DNA of 32,844 nucleotides, from NCBI GenBank assembly GCA_947367115.1, contig CANBCW010000025.1, positions 1-32,844 of the forward strand, read 5' to 3'. Each line of letters opens with the position of its first letter. Position 1 is the stretch's first letter. The position numbers and the translations under genes are program-made. Shown piece after piece: positions 24,371 to 32,739 of this stretch. The notes below the pieces were generated by a model, which was given only the letters and a program-made list of their open reading frames with translations, did no database searches and had not been told where the DNA came from. This stretch comes from an uncultured Clostridia bacterium (GTDB lineage: Bacteria; Bacillota; Clostridia; Oscillospirales; Oscillospiraceae).

Positions 24371-24928
24371 TTAGTTTGCCTTCTCGGCGATGATGTTCAA
24401 AATATCATTGACGCAGTTTTCAAGCCGGTCATTGACTACCACATAGTCGTACCAGCCGCACTGCTCCATTTCCCATTTGGCGCGCTCCATGCGCAGGGCG
24501 ATCTGCTCCTCAGAGGTGTCGCCACGACCCCGAAGCCGGCGCTCCAGCTCCTCCATAGAGGGCGGCATGATGAAGATCAGAATGGCATCAGGCCGCTTTT
24601 TCCGGACAATTGCCGCGCCCTTGGGCTCGATGTCCAAAATCACATTGCTTCTTGCCAGCTTTTCCTCCATTTGCCCCAGAGGGGTGCCGTAGCTGGCCTT
24701 GGCATGGCGGTCATATTCCACAAATTCATCCTTCGCGATCATTTCCTCGAACTGCTCCTCGGAAATGAAATAGTAATGTACTCCGTGCTCTTCCGAAGGT
24801 CTGGGGGGGCGAGTGGTGGCAGATACGGAAAATTCCAGATCCTTTCTCTGCGCCATCACACCGGCAAGCACCGTTCCCTTTCCCACGCCGGAAGCACCGG
24901 AGATCACAAACAGCTTTCCTGTGCTCAT
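24371..24928 (-). CDS. gmk: Guanylate kinase
   Basis: 185 residues from the ATG at 24928, chosen because it gives the usual short N-terminus before the P-loop, overlaps the remA stop as ATGA and has a GAGGAGGAAC site; the longer frame to 24967 adds unlikely residues inside remA. P-loop GASGVGKGT is at about 9-17, followed by [19 protein letters not shown], the GMP-binding region, and the lid region [17 protein letters not shown]. It phosphorylates GMP to GDP and is essential for GTP and dGTP pools. The remA-gmk-rpoZ order is conserved in Firmicutes. Confidence 0.96.
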   Translation of the reverse strand: MSTGKLFVISGASGVGKGTVLAGVMAQRKDLEFSVSATTRPPRPSEEHGVHYYFISEEQFEEMIAKDEFVEYDRHAKASYGTPLGQMEEKLARSNVILDIEPKGAAIVRKKRPDAILIFIMPPSMEELERRLRGRGDTSEEQIALRMERAKWEMEQCGWYDYVVVNDRLENCVNDILNIIAEKAN

Positions 24929-25188
24929 TGTTCCTCCTCGCTCGCCTGCTCCTGTCGGTCGGACCACCGCGCCGCTAAGGTCTCCGGGGTCATTGCAGAC
25001 AGGATCACATGGTCTGTATCCATCAAAATGACAGCTTTGGTCTTGCGCCCATAAGACGCATCGATGAGCATGCCGCGCTCTCGAGCCTCCTGCGCCACAC
25101 GTTTAATGGGGGCAGAGTCCGGATCCACGATCGCAAGCACACGGCCTGCCGCAACCATGCTTCCAAAGCCGATATTGATCAGTTTCAT
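24925..25188 (-). CDS. remA: RemA-family extracellular matrix regulator (DUF370)
   Basis: 87 residues beginning [21 protein letters not shown], with the [22 protein letters not shown] segment and [19 protein letters not shown], all typical of RemA. In B. subtilis RemA is a DNA-binding activator of matrix and osmoprotection genes. Placement between yicC and gmk is the common Firmicutes arrangement. Its stop overlaps the gmk start (ATGA). The C-terminal [12 protein letters not shown] tail is acidic. The regulatory target here is unknown; the large surface protein gene downstream in the window is one testable candidate, without direct evidence. Confidence 0.93.
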   Translation of the reverse strand: MKLINIGFGSMVAAGRVLAIVDPDSAPIKRVAQEARERGMLIDASYGRKTKAVILMDTDHVILSAMTPETLAARWSDRQEQASEEEQ

Positions 25189-25197
25189 AGCTACCTC

Positions 25198-26082
25198 TTA
25201 TTCGATATTCTGCGTCTGTTCTCTGATCTTTTCCAGCTCAGCCTTGATATCCACAACAATTCGAGCCAGACGAACATCGGAGCACTTGGAGCCGATGGTA
25301 TTGGCCTCCCGGTTCATCTCCTGAAGCAGAAAATCCAGCTTGCGCCCCACGGCTCCACCGCCGGCGAGCATGGTGTTCATCTGCTGCAAATGGCTGCGCA
25401 GGCGGACAGTCTCCTCGTCCACAGCTACCTTGTCGGCGAAGATCGCGGCTTCAGTCAGGATGCGGCTCTCGTCGATAGAATTATTGGCCAGAACCTCCTG
25501 GATCTTGGCTTCCAGCCGGATCCGATAATCGGATACCGTCTGGGCACTGCCCTGTTCCACCTGTTCGACCAGCGTCAAAATCGTCTCGCCGCGGCTGCGC
25601 AGATCCTTTTCCAGTGCCGCGCCTTCCGTGGTACGCATGGCATCGTAGCCTTCCAGTGCCTTTGCCACGACGCTCATCAGATCACTCTTGAGCTGATCCT
25701 CGTCCACCTCGGGGCGCTCCACACTGAACACCTCCGGCAGACGGGACAACGCGTACACACTGATATCATCCTTCACGCCGGGATAGCCCGCCATTTCCTT
25801 CATAGCGGCCAGGTAGCTTTCCACCACCGCCTTGTTCAGACTGACTTTGACTTCCTCGCCGCCTTCCGAGCGGACTGAAATAAACACATCCACTTTACCG
25901 CGGGAGATACTGGCTTTCACAGCCTGTTTCACGGCTTCCTCGGCAAAAGTCAGGCTCCGGGGCAGCTTCACGCCGCAGTCCAGATACCGGTTATTGACGG
26001 AGCGCAGCTCCACCGTGAACTCACGGCCGTTTACCGTTTCCACGGCACGGCCATAGCCGGTCATGCTTTTAATCAAATTCAT
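25198..26082 (-). CDS. yicC: YicC family endoribonuclease-like protein
   Basis: 294 residues from the ATG at 26082 (MNLIKSMTGYGRA), chosen because the KSMTGYGRA opening is the family signature and a GGGG-containing site lies just upstream; a longer frame to 26268 runs into the rseC-like gene. The N-terminal YicC domain (ELRSVNNRYLD) and the C-terminal DUF1732 (RTTEGAALEKDLRSR, EMNREANTIGSK) are complete. YicC proteins are ribonucleases or RNase adaptors. It sits 9 bases before remA, the usual arrangement. Confidence 0.94.
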   Translation of the reverse strand: MNLIKSMTGYGRAVETVNGREFTVELRSVNNRYLDCGVKLPRSLTFAEEAVKQAVKASISRGKVDVFISVRSEGGEEVKVSLNKAVVESYLAAMKEMAGYPGVKDDISVYALSRLPEVFSVERPEVDEDQLKSDLMSVVAKALEGYDAMRTTEGAALEKDLRSRGETILTLVEQVEQGSAQTVSDYRIRLEAKIQEVLANNSIDESRILTEAAIFADKVAVDEETVRLRSHLQQMNTMLAGGGAVGRKLDFLLQEMNREANTIGSKCSDVRLARIVVDIKAELEKIREQTQNIE

Positions 26083-26110
26083 TATCCCCTTTTCTCTCAG
26101 CTTCAGATCA

Positions 26111-26518
26111 TTACACATCTGCGTAGCCGATAATTGTATATACAGGTTTCGATTTTGCGGCCACCAGCCGGTCATAGGCCACCACTCCGGCGATGCCTGC
26201 GGCAAAGGCCAGACAGCCCACCAGCGCGCCCATGCTCCACAGCGCCGCTCCGGCGAAATATCCCGCAAAGAACAGCAGCAGCGGCAGGATATACAGCACC
26301 ACAGCCGCCTTCATCACCGGCGCGGTTTCACTTCGGAGCTTTACCAGCTCCCCGGCTCTCGCGCCGATGGGATTTTGCGCCAAAAGCAGCAGCGTTTCCT
26401 TCGCCGCACCGCAGCCGGAACACTTGTGGCAGTCTCCCGAGCAGGCGCTTTCCCGAATATGGATCACCTGCGCCGTACCGTCGTCAAAAGTTTGCCGCAC
26501 CCGAACCAGTTGTTCCAT
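26111..26518 (-). CDS. RseC/SoxR-reducing-system-like membrane protein
   Basis: 135 residues. The N-terminus carries four closely spaced cysteines (26, 30, 33, 36) in a C-x3-C-x2-C-x2-C arrangement, then two membrane helices at about 66-85 and 91-113, the pattern of the RseC/MucC family. In other bacteria it takes part in redox control of SoxR together with the Rnf complex. Here it is directly after cdaR (the stop TGA abuts the ATG) and before yicC, not with rnf genes, so its role in this organism is open. The cysteines could hold an Fe-S cluster or metal. Confidence 0.85.
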   Translation of the reverse strand: MEQLVRVRQTFDDGTAQVIHIRESACSGDCHKCSGCGAAKETLLLLAQNPIGARAGELVKLRSETAPVMKAAVVLYILPLLLFFAGYFAGAALWSMGALVGCLAFAAGIAGVVAYDRLVAAKSKPVYTIIGYADV

Positions 26519-27775
26519 TCAGCCCTCCTGCTTTGCGGGAGTCAGTTCCACATACACCTCATACGGATCATTTGGATCCTCAATCGCACCAACGCCCTGC
26601 GCATTATCCACTACGATCTCCACCGGATAGTAGCCGGAGCTGGACGCGCCGGTCAGATCCACAATCACACGGACATCCGTGGGTTCGATCTTGCTCAGGG
26701 TAGCGTTTTTACCCTGGAGCGTCACATTGATACCCGGCCGGGTATACGCCACATCATAACCCTCAGGCGTTCCAATCGCCTCAAACTGGCTCTTCAGAAC
26801 GTAAATCAATCTGGAAGCTCTTTCCGGAAGCGTCAGCGAAACCTCCACCACATTGCCCTCCCGGCTCTTGACTCCTTCCGGAAGTGTGAAGGTGTATTCC
26901 TTATTCTCAAAGCTCTCCGTATCCTTGCTCAGATCGATGGGCTCCAGTTCGATCGTATCTGCCATCTTGGAGACCACCGCCGGGCTGCCAGTGACCGTGA
27001 TCTTGTTAAAGCTCATGGTAACGGTCACATCATCCTCTGTCAGACCGCCGCCGGCAACCACCGGCAGGCGCAGGTTGATTTCCTTCTCCATCAGGATGGG
27101 AACCCTGACCAGGATCATATGGTTTTCAACAAAGACATTGCTCAGATCTTCGTCAACAGGATTTCCCTCCGCATCGCAGAGGGTGATCTTTTGCCGCTGC
27201 TCGAAGGATTCTTTCGCACCCTCCATATTCACAGTGATTTTACCCATCGCGATCTGATCGATCAGTTCCTTGGGGCCGGAAATAACCACGTTCTTAGGAT
27301 CAGAGAATTTATTCGCTTCGTCAATCTTATAGCTCTCCGCCGGAGTACCAACGGTCTCGATCTGCACCGGGATTTCCTTGGTAGACCACTGTGCCACTGT
27401 CAGCGCGATGCTGTCAGGCTTGCGGCTGACCACCTCGATGGCGCTGTTCTGCACATTGCCTGGAAAGCTGATGTCGTAAGTCAGGGTCTTATCCCCCGCC
27501 TCATAGATCCGCGTCAGATCCACCAGAACGGTAATATCGGAGCTTTTCAGCTTATTCAGATCGGAACGGTTGCCGCTGAGCTTCAGCGTAACCGTCTGAT
27601 CCGTATCCGAGGTAATCATCAGGCCGCGATCCTCCAGAACGCTTTCACCGTCCAAAATCACGGGAACATTGTAGAAGGTATATTCGATTTGGGTTCGTTC
27701 CACCGTAATGACATACAGCCACAGGCCAAAGGCAATGGCAACGGACAGGAGGCCGGTCAGGACTTTACTTTTCAT
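26519..27775 (-). CDS. cdaR: CdaR/YbbR-like regulator of the diadenylate cyclase
   Basis: 418 residues from the ATG at 27775. Two ATGs are possible (27781 and 27775); the second has the GGGAGGG site at 7 bases, the first at 1 base, so I use the second. A membrane anchor lies at about residues 5-22, followed by four YbbR repeats of about 80-90 residues (for example the VPVILDGESVLED and IPVQIETVG starts of repeats) exposed outside. CdaR binds and modulates CdaA. It overlaps the cdaA 3' end. The usual third gene glmM is not in the window. Confidence 0.94.
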   Translation of the reverse strand: MKSKVLTGLLSVAIAFGLWLYVITVERTQIEYTFYNVPVILDGESVLEDRGLMITSDTDQTVTLKLSGNRSDLNKLKSSDITVLVDLTRIYEAGDKTLTYDISFPGNVQNSAIEVVSRKPDSIALTVAQWSTKEIPVQIETVGTPAESYKIDEANKFSDPKNVVISGPKELIDQIAMGKITVNMEGAKESFEQRQKITLCDAEGNPVDEDLSNVFVENHMILVRVPILMEKEINLRLPVVAGGGLTEDDVTVTMSFNKITVTGSPAVVSKMADTIELEPIDLSKDTESFENKEYTFTLPEGVKSREGNVVEVSLTLPERASRLIYVLKSQFEAIGTPEGYDVAYTRPGINVTLQGKNATLSKIEPTDVRVIVDLTGASSSGYYPVEIVVDNAQGVGAIEDPNDPYEVYVELTPAKQEG

Positions 27776-28634
27776 TGCCATTCCCTCCCTTCTCCTTCTT
27801 CTGGAGCTTCTGACGCAGCTTCAGCACCAAATTCTCCTGATTCTCGGTGGTTTCCTTGCACAGCTCGCTCCGCAGCAGGCGCTCAAGCGTCTGGGGAGCC
27901 AAATGGCGCTTCAGCATACCGCCCACCGCCACAGAAATGGTACCGGTTTCCTCAGAAACAATCACCACAACCGCATCGGAGGCTTCGCTCATGCCCACGC
28001 CCGCACGATGCCGGGTTCCAAGATCGGCGCTGAGCCGGTGACTGTCGGACAGGGGCAGCACACAGCCAGCCGCGGCAACCCGGCCATCCCGGATGATCAT
28101 GGCACCATCATGAAGCGATGCCTTGGGGAAGAAAATGTTTCGAATCAACTGCTCAGACACCTGGCCATCGATTTGCGTGCCAGTCTTGAAATACTCATCC
28201 AACGGATTATCCCGGGCAAAGACAATCAGCGCGCCCACCCGCTCCCGGCTCATGACCTCGCAGGCCATGACGGTCTGGCTGATGATGGGATCCATTTCCT
28301 GAACCGGCTTTTCAACGCCTAATAAGCTTTTCAGCTTGACGCTGCCCAGATGATCCAGCATCCGGCGCAGCTCCGGCTGAAACAGCACGACCACAGCGAT
28401 CAAACCGACAGCCATCACCTGCTCCATCAGAAAGTTCAGCGTATGCAGGTTCAGCACATCCGTCAGCCATGTAATGATCAGCAGCGCGCCTACGGTTTTG
28501 GCAACGCGCATCGCACCGCTGGAGCGAATCATGGGCAGGAACCGGTAGATCAAATACGCAACAACAACAATATCTAAATAATCCGACCACTGCATGCGGG
28601 TCAGTTGTGTGAAAAGATTCTCAATATAGCTCAT
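27765..28634 (-). CDS. cdaA: Diadenylate cyclase CdaA (c-di-AMP synthase)
   Basis: 289 residues if started at MSYIENLFTQL (28634). A GTG at 28697 would add 21 residues, and neither start has a well spaced Shine-Dalgarno, so the start is uncertain; the shorter form matches the usual CdaA N-terminus. Three membrane helices span about 15-92, and a DAC domain follows with DGA at 176-178 and RHR at 208-210, the catalytic pair of c-di-AMP synthesis. c-di-AMP controls potassium and wall homeostasis. The gene opens the run with cdaR, downstream of a promoter at 28745-28717. Confidence 0.94.
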   Translation of the reverse strand: MSYIENLFTQLTRMQWSDYLDIVVVAYLIYRFLPMIRSSGAMRVAKTVGALLIITWLTDVLNLHTLNFLMEQVMAVGLIAVVVLFQPELRRMLDHLGSVKLKSLLGVEKPVQEMDPIISQTVMACEVMSRERVGALIVFARDNPLDEYFKTGTQIDGQVSEQLIRNIFFPKASLHDGAMIIRDGRVAAAGCVLPLSDSHRLSADLGTRHRAGVGMSEASDAVVVIVSEETGTISVAVGGMLKRHLAPQTLERLLRSELCKETTENQENLVLKLRQKLQKKEKGGNGNEK

Positions 28635-28716
28635 TTCCTGTTTGTGCACCCCTTCTCCGCGCCCACGATGGGGCCGTTGCTTGTAAAATTCGTACACTCA
28701 CCCTATTATCTGTATC

Positions 28717-28745
28717 ATTATAGCGGATTTGAGGTCTGATAGCAA
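28717..28745 (-). promoter_or_regulatory. Promoter of the cdaA gene run
   Basis: A perfect TATAAT (28722-28717) lies 17 bases after TTGCTA (28745-28740) on the minus strand. Predicted start is near 28710. It follows directly on the terminator of the desulfurase gene. Confidence 0.75.
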
Positions 28746-28749
28746 TAGA

Positions 28750-28792
28750 AAAACTGAAAATTTTTTATGGCGGCTCAGATAAGAGCCGCCAT
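28750..28792 (-). terminator. Terminator overlapping the 3' end of the cysteine desulfurase gene
   Basis: ATGGCGGCTC (28792-28783) pairs perfectly with GAGCCGCCAT (28776-28767) around a 6-nt loop on the minus strand, followed by AAAAAATTTTCAGTTTTTC. The hairpin includes the codons for the last five residues (MAALI) and most of the TGA stop codon (28777-28775), so the ribosome at the stop should interfere with folding. Confidence 0.75.
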
Positions 28793-29872
28793 TGCCGCTA
28801 AGAACTGCTGGGTCTGCCCTGGGGATGCATCGTGCCCGAAACTGACCCGGACGGTGCCGGTCTCCAATGTTCCAGCGCTTTTGTGCGCCAGTGGAGCGCA
28901 GTGCAATCCGGCGCGGACGGCAACGCCGCGTTTTGCCAGCTTCTGCGCCAATTCATCGCAGTCCATCGATGGTACAAAGCTGACCGTGCCGCCCTGATGA
29001 GAGCCGGAAAACACCTTCAGCCCCAAACGAGTCAGGCCGGCCGCTGTCTTTTCCGCCTGCGTCCGCTCCCGGCGGCCAATGTTCTCCACGCCCACCCGGC
29101 GCAAATAACGCAGGCCAGCCGCCAATCCCGCGATCCCTGGCACATTGACCGTCCCCGCTTCCACCCGATCCGGCAGATAGTCGGGCATCTCCTGGCGGAT
29201 GGAGTCGCTGCCTGTTCCGCCCTGAAGCAGAGGCTCCGGCAGCCGGGCGCACAGCAAAAGCCCGGTTCCCTGAGGGCCAAGAAGCCCCTTATGCCCCGGC
29301 ATTGCGATAAAATCCGCCCCCAAAGACTGCAAATCTACAGGAATCGCCCCGGCGGACTGGGCCGCGTCAAGGATGAACGGAACGCCATACTGCCGGCACA
29401 GCCGAGCCATCTGTTCCACAGGCAGGATATAGCCGAACACATTGGACACATGGGTAAAGATTGCCGCTTTCGGCCCGGAGCGCAGCGCTTTTTCAAATTC
29501 CTCCAGCGTATTCCCCCAATCGAACAGCCGCTGCCCCGCCACGGTGACCTTTGCGGACAGAGCATGGAGCGGCCGGGTCACGGCGTTGTGCTCAAAGCCG
29601 GAGATGACCACCTGATCTTCCGGCTTTACCAGTGTGCGAATGGCGATATTCAGCCCATGGGTGCAGTTGGATGTCAGCGCCACCTGCTCCGGCTGGCAGC
29701 CGAAAAGCTCTGCCGCCGCTTCCCGGCAGCGGTAGACCTGCTCTGCCGCTGCCATAGCCGCAGGATACCCGCCCCTGCCCGGATTGGCGCAGCGCTCCAT
29801 CGCTTCCAGAACTGCCTGCCGTACCTGCGGAGGTTTACGGAAGGAGGTAGCGCCGTTGTCCAGATAGATCAT
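28775..29872 (-). CDS. Cysteine desulfurase-like class V aminotransferase
   Basis: 365 residues starting MIYLDNGATSFRKPP, the typical start of the TIGR01977-like cysteine desulfurase family. The PLP lysine is Lys195 in MPGHKGLLGPQGTG, and Cys325 in RAGLHCAPLAH matches the persulfide-forming active cysteine. It should release sulfur (or selenium) from cysteine or selenocysteine in the cytoplasm. The gene directly follows, with an ATGA overlap, a DUF3343 Se/S-carrier-like gene, a known association in Clostridia. No SufU or IscU scaffold is adjacent, so a role in sulfur or selenium transfer rather than general Fe-S assembly is more likely. Confidence 0.92.
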   Translation of the reverse strand: MIYLDNGATSFRKPPQVRQAVLEAMERCANPGRGGYPAAMAAAEQVYRCREAAAELFGCQPEQVALTSNCTHGLNIAIRTLVKPEDQVVISGFEHNAVTRPLHALSAKVTVAGQRLFDWGNTLEEFEKALRSGPKAAIFTHVSNVFGYILPVEQMARLCRQYGVPFILDAAQSAGAIPVDLQSLGADFIAMPGHKGLLGPQGTGLLLCARLPEPLLQGGTGSDSIRQEMPDYLPDRVEAGTVNVPGIAGLAAGLRYLRRVGVENIGRRERTQAEKTAAGLTRLGLKVFSGSHQGGTVSFVPSMDCDELAQKLAKRGVAVRAGLHCAPLAHKSAGTLETGTVRVSFGHDASPGQTQQFLAAMAALI

Positions 29873-30123
29873 AGCGCCAGTTCCTCCACACTCCCATCAT
29901 CTTTTTGTGCGAACACCCGGCTGAAGGTCACACCCCCTTGGCGCAGCAGCCTGACTGCCCTTACCGTATCCTGCGGACGCAGGCGCAGGCAGTACCCGCA
30001 GCCACGTTCCTCCATCCATCGGGGTGTCCGCTGCAGTACGCAGTCAACCCCATCCCTGCGCAGTGCCCGCTCCCCCCGCTGAGCCAGCGTCACGGAGCGG
30101 AAGGTAATATATTCAGATCTCAT
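29869..30123 (-). CDS. DUF3343 Se/S carrier-like protein
   Basis: 84 residues from the ATG at 30123, chosen for its CGGGAGGT ribosome binding site; an upstream extension to 30252 would run into ispF. It is a small ferredoxin-like fold protein with the family pattern of an N-terminal ITFRSVTLAQRGERALRR segment, then a conserved glycine-cysteine turn (Cys42, Cys45 in GCGYC), then VRAVRLLRQGG. PF11823-type proteins are proposed carriers of selenium or sulfur. It is translationally coupled to the desulfurase. Its ribosome binding site is in the 3' arm of an 8-bp hairpin (30131-30160). Confidence 0.88.
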   Translation of the reverse strand: MRSEYITFRSVTLAQRGERALRRDGVDCVLQRTPRWMEERGCGYCLRLRPQDTVRAVRLLRQGGVTFSRVFAQKDDGSVEELAL

Positions 30124-30130
30124 AACAATA

Positions 30131-30160
30131 ACCTCCCGAGCCAGATTATGCCCGGGAGGT
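30131..30160 (-). promoter_or_regulatory. Hairpin covering the ribosome binding site of the DUF3343 gene
   Basis: ACCTCCCG (30160-30153) pairs with CGGGAGGT (30138-30131) around a 14-nt loop, so the CGGGAGG of the Shine-Dalgarno is fully paired. No U tract follows, so this is not a plain terminator. It may lower translation or respond to a ligand or to ribosome movement from ispF. Confidence 0.6.
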
Positions 30161-30190
30161 CGAAATTGTTCAGTTGGTGGGGAAAATCGT

Positions 30191-30661
30191 TTATTCTTCC
30201 AGCAGGCAAACCGCGTGACAGGACATCCCCAGCCCCTCACCGGTAAAGCCAAGGCGCTCCTCCGTGGTAGCCTTCACATTGATCCGGCTGGGCTCGATAT
30301 TCAGCGCGGCCGCAATGTTGCGCTCCATGGTGTCGATAAAGGGACGCAGCTTGGGAGCCTGCGCGATCATGGTCACATCGATATTGCTGACTCGATACCC
30401 CGCTTCGGCAACTTTCAGTCCAACGATCTCCAATAATTTCAGGGAGTCCGCCCCTTTATACTGAGGATCCGTATCCGGGAAATGCTTGCCGATATCCCCC
30501 AGCCCCGCCGCGCCCAGCAGGGCATCGGACACAGCGTGCAGCAGCACATCCGCGTCGGAATGTCCAAGCAGCCCCAAAGAATGCGGGATCTTCACACCGC
30601 CCAGGATCAAATCCCGCCCTTCCACCAAACGGTGTACATCATAGCCGTGTCCAATTCTCAT
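30191..30661 (-). CDS. ispF: 2-C-methyl-D-erythritol 2,4-cyclodiphosphate synthase
   Basis: 156 residues. Zinc ligands Asp8 and His10 are in GHGYDVHRL and His42 in [22 protein letters not shown] is the family signature near the C-terminus. It performs the fifth step of the MEP isoprenoid pathway, releasing CMP. Its start overlaps the ispD stop (ATGA) and both act in the same pathway. Length is ordinary for a trimeric IspF. The gene ends at 30191, and a 67-base gap holding the RBS hairpin leads to the next gene. Confidence 0.97.
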   Translation of the reverse strand: MRIGHGYDVHRLVEGRDLILGGVKIPHSLGLLGHSDADVLLHAVSDALLGAAGLGDIGKHFPDTDPQYKGADSLKLLEIVGLKVAEAGYRVSNIDVTMIAQAPKLRPFIDTMERNIAAALNIEPSRINVKATTEERLGFTGEGLGMSCHAVCLLEE

Positions 30662-31380
30662 TTCAGTTCCTCCAGCAGCATTTTGGCGATCTTTAAGTCC
30701 ATGGGGGTGGTGACTTTGATATTCCGCTCGTCCCCCTCCACAATCTTAACCGACATGCCCAGCCGCTCCACAGCGGAGCAATCGTCGGTGACTTCGGCTT
30801 CATCCTCTTTGGCCTTTTTCAGCGCGCCCCGGATCATGTCAAAGTCAAAAACCTGCGGGGTCTGAACCGCCTGCAGCGTTTTTCGGTCGGGTGTCCGATC
30901 GACCACACCGCCCGCGACTACCTTAATGGTATCCTTGACCGGAACAGCCGGAGCCGCCGCGCCATAGGTATGTGCCGCGCGAACCACCCGGTCAATGAGC
31001 TGCCAGGTAACCAGGGGGCGGGCACCATCCTGAATAGCGGCCAGTTTCACCTTGTCAGACAGGGCGTTCAGGCCCATGCTGACGGATTCCTGGCGGCTGC
31101 TGCCGCCTGCCACCACGGCCTTGACCTTGGAATAGCCCCGGCACAGGTCACTGATGGGCATGATCAGATCCCCCCGGGTAACGATGACAATTTCCTTAAT
31201 GGCATCGCATTCCTGAAAAGCCCGGACGGTACGGCAGATCATAGGCTCACCGTCCAGCTCTGCCATGACCTTATCGATGCCGCCCATGCGGGAGGCGCTG
31301 CCCGCCGCCACGATCACCGCCCCGCAGTAACCAAGGGGCAGGACTTTGCGGGCAGCCTTTGTGATGTCTGTCATTTTCAT
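30658..31380 (-). CDS. ispD: 2-C-methyl-D-erythritol 4-phosphate cytidylyltransferase
   Basis: 240 residues with the nucleotidyltransferase start [18 protein letters not shown], in which the glycine-rich loop and Arg/Lys bind CTP. The [14 protein letters not shown] and [12 protein letters not shown] segments and [10 protein letters not shown] complete the IspD pattern. It makes CDP-ME, the third step of the MEP pathway. It lies 3 bases after murD and overlaps ispF by ATGA. A short N-terminal addition of about 18 residues precedes the catalytic core and may be a start-site question. Confidence 0.95.
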   Translation of the reverse strand: MKMTDITKAARKVLPLGYCGAVIVAAGSASRMGGIDKVMAELDGEPMICRTVRAFQECDAIKEIVIVTRGDLIMPISDLCRGYSKVKAVVAGGSSRQESVSMGLNALSDKVKLAAIQDGARPLVTWQLIDRVVRAAHTYGAAAPAVPVKDTIKVVAGGVVDRTPDRKTLQAVQTPQVFDFDMIRGALKKAKEDEAEVTDDCSAVERLGMSVKIVEGDERNIKVTTPMDLKIAKMLLEELK

Positions 31381-31383
31381 ACG

Positions 31384-32739
31384 TTACAGCTCCATGACTA
31401 ATCTTTTGTAGAAATCTCCACGAACCATAAAATTCTTAAACTGGTCAAAGGCCGCGCTGGCGGGGCTCATGAGCACCACGTCACCGCATTCCGCCGCCGC
31501 GGCCGCCGCACGGACGGCAGCTTCAAAGTTTTCGCAATCCACAATCTCCGGGCAGCCGGGCTTGAACTCCGGGGCGCTTTCGACAGCCGCCCGAATCTGA
31601 GGGCCGGTAGCACCGCCCAGGAACAGCTTTTTCACATGGGCACAGACCTCGGGGCCCATCACATCGTAGGGGATGTGCTTATCGTAGCCGCCGGCGATCA
31701 AAATTACTTTTTCGCTGAAGCTGCGCAGGCCAGCAATGGTGCGGCTGGGACTGGAGGCGATGGAATCATTATAGAACCGCACGCCGTCCTTGACCCGAAC
31801 CAGCTCGATGCGGTGCTCTACACCGCCGAAGGTCTTTGCCACATGGCAGATGATCCCATCATCCACCAAACCCTCTACCGCCAAAATGGCGGCCATGTAA
31901 TTCTCTATATTGTGGACACCAGGGATCAGAATGTCCGCGGTATTCAGCACTTCCACGCCGCGGCGGCAAATCATGCCGTTTTCGACGCAGGCATCCGCCC
32001 TGCCCTGCCGGGAGAATTTCCGGGTCACGCCGTTGCCGGTAAAATCATTGGTGATGGCATTATCGGCGTTGAGCACCAGCAGATTGGTCTTTCCCTGAAA
32101 TTTGAAAATATTCTTTTTGGCCTCCACGTATTCGTCCATATCCTTATGGACATCCAGATGGTTGGGTGCCAGATTGGTGACCACCGCCCGCTCCGGACTG
32201 CGCTCCATATCCATGAGCTGAAAGGAGCTGAGCTCCACCACGGCGTAGTCTGACCGCTTCATCTGGCGGCACAGCGGCAGCAGGGGCGTTCCGATGTTGC
32301 CGCCCAGCCAGACGGTATAGCCCGCCGCTTTCAGCATTTCAGAGATCAGCGTGGTAGTGGTGGTCTTGCCATCAGAGCCGGTCACCGCAATGGTGTGGCA
32401 GGGGCAAACCTCAAAGAAAACCTCCATTTCGCTGGTAACCTTCGCGCCGCGGCTGCGCAGAGCCTCCAGTGCCGGGTTGCCGGGGTGCATACCGGGGGTG
32501 CGGAATACCAGCTCCGCATCCAGATTATCCAGATAGCCGTCTCCCAGGCTGAGTTTACAGCCCAGGCGCTCCAACTCCAGCACCTCCGCGTCCAGCTTTT
32601 CCCGGGGGGTGCGGTCACAGCCGGTCACATCGCAGCCAAATTCCAGCAGCAGCCGCACCAGGGGCCGGTTGCTGACACCCAGACCCAAAACGGCGATCTT
32701 TTTGTCTTTAACAGAGGTAAAATAGTCTGTAAACGTCAT
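31384..32739 (-). CDS. murD: UDP-N-acetylmuramoyl-L-alanine:D-glutamate ligase
   Basis: 451 residues. The N-terminal UDP-binding domain has VLGLGVSNRPL (about 17-27), the central ATPase domain has the P-loop VTGSDGKTTTT at 119-129, and ELSSFQLMDME plus APNHLDVHKDMDEYV are typical MurD segments. The C-terminal ligase domain (GGVEHRIELVR, FYNDSIASSPSRT, LIAGGYDKH) is complete. It adds D-Glu to UDP-MurNAc-L-Ala in peptidoglycan synthesis. It is separated from the usual dcw neighbours within the window and instead precedes ispD-ispF. A GAGGG site 7 bases before the ATG supports the start. Confidence 0.97.
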   Translation of the reverse strand: MTFTDYFTSVKDKKIAVLGLGVSNRPLVRLLLEFGCDVTGCDRTPREKLDAEVLELERLGCKLSLGDGYLDNLDAELVFRTPGMHPGNPALEALRSRGAKVTSEMEVFFEVCPCHTIAVTGSDGKTTTTTLISEMLKAAGYTVWLGGNIGTPLLPLCRQMKRSDYAVVELSSFQLMDMERSPERAVVTNLAPNHLDVHKDMDEYVEAKKNIFKFQGKTNLLVLNADNAITNDFTGNGVTRKFSRQGRADACVENGMICRRGVEVLNTADILIPGVHNIENYMAAILAVEGLVDDGIICHVAKTFGGVEHRIELVRVKDGVRFYNDSIASSPSRTIAGLRSFSEKVILIAGGYDKHIPYDVMGPEVCAHVKKLFLGGATGPQIRAAVESAPEFKPGCPEIVDCENFEAAVRAAAAAAECGDVVLMSPASAAFDQFKNFMVRGDFYKRLVMEL

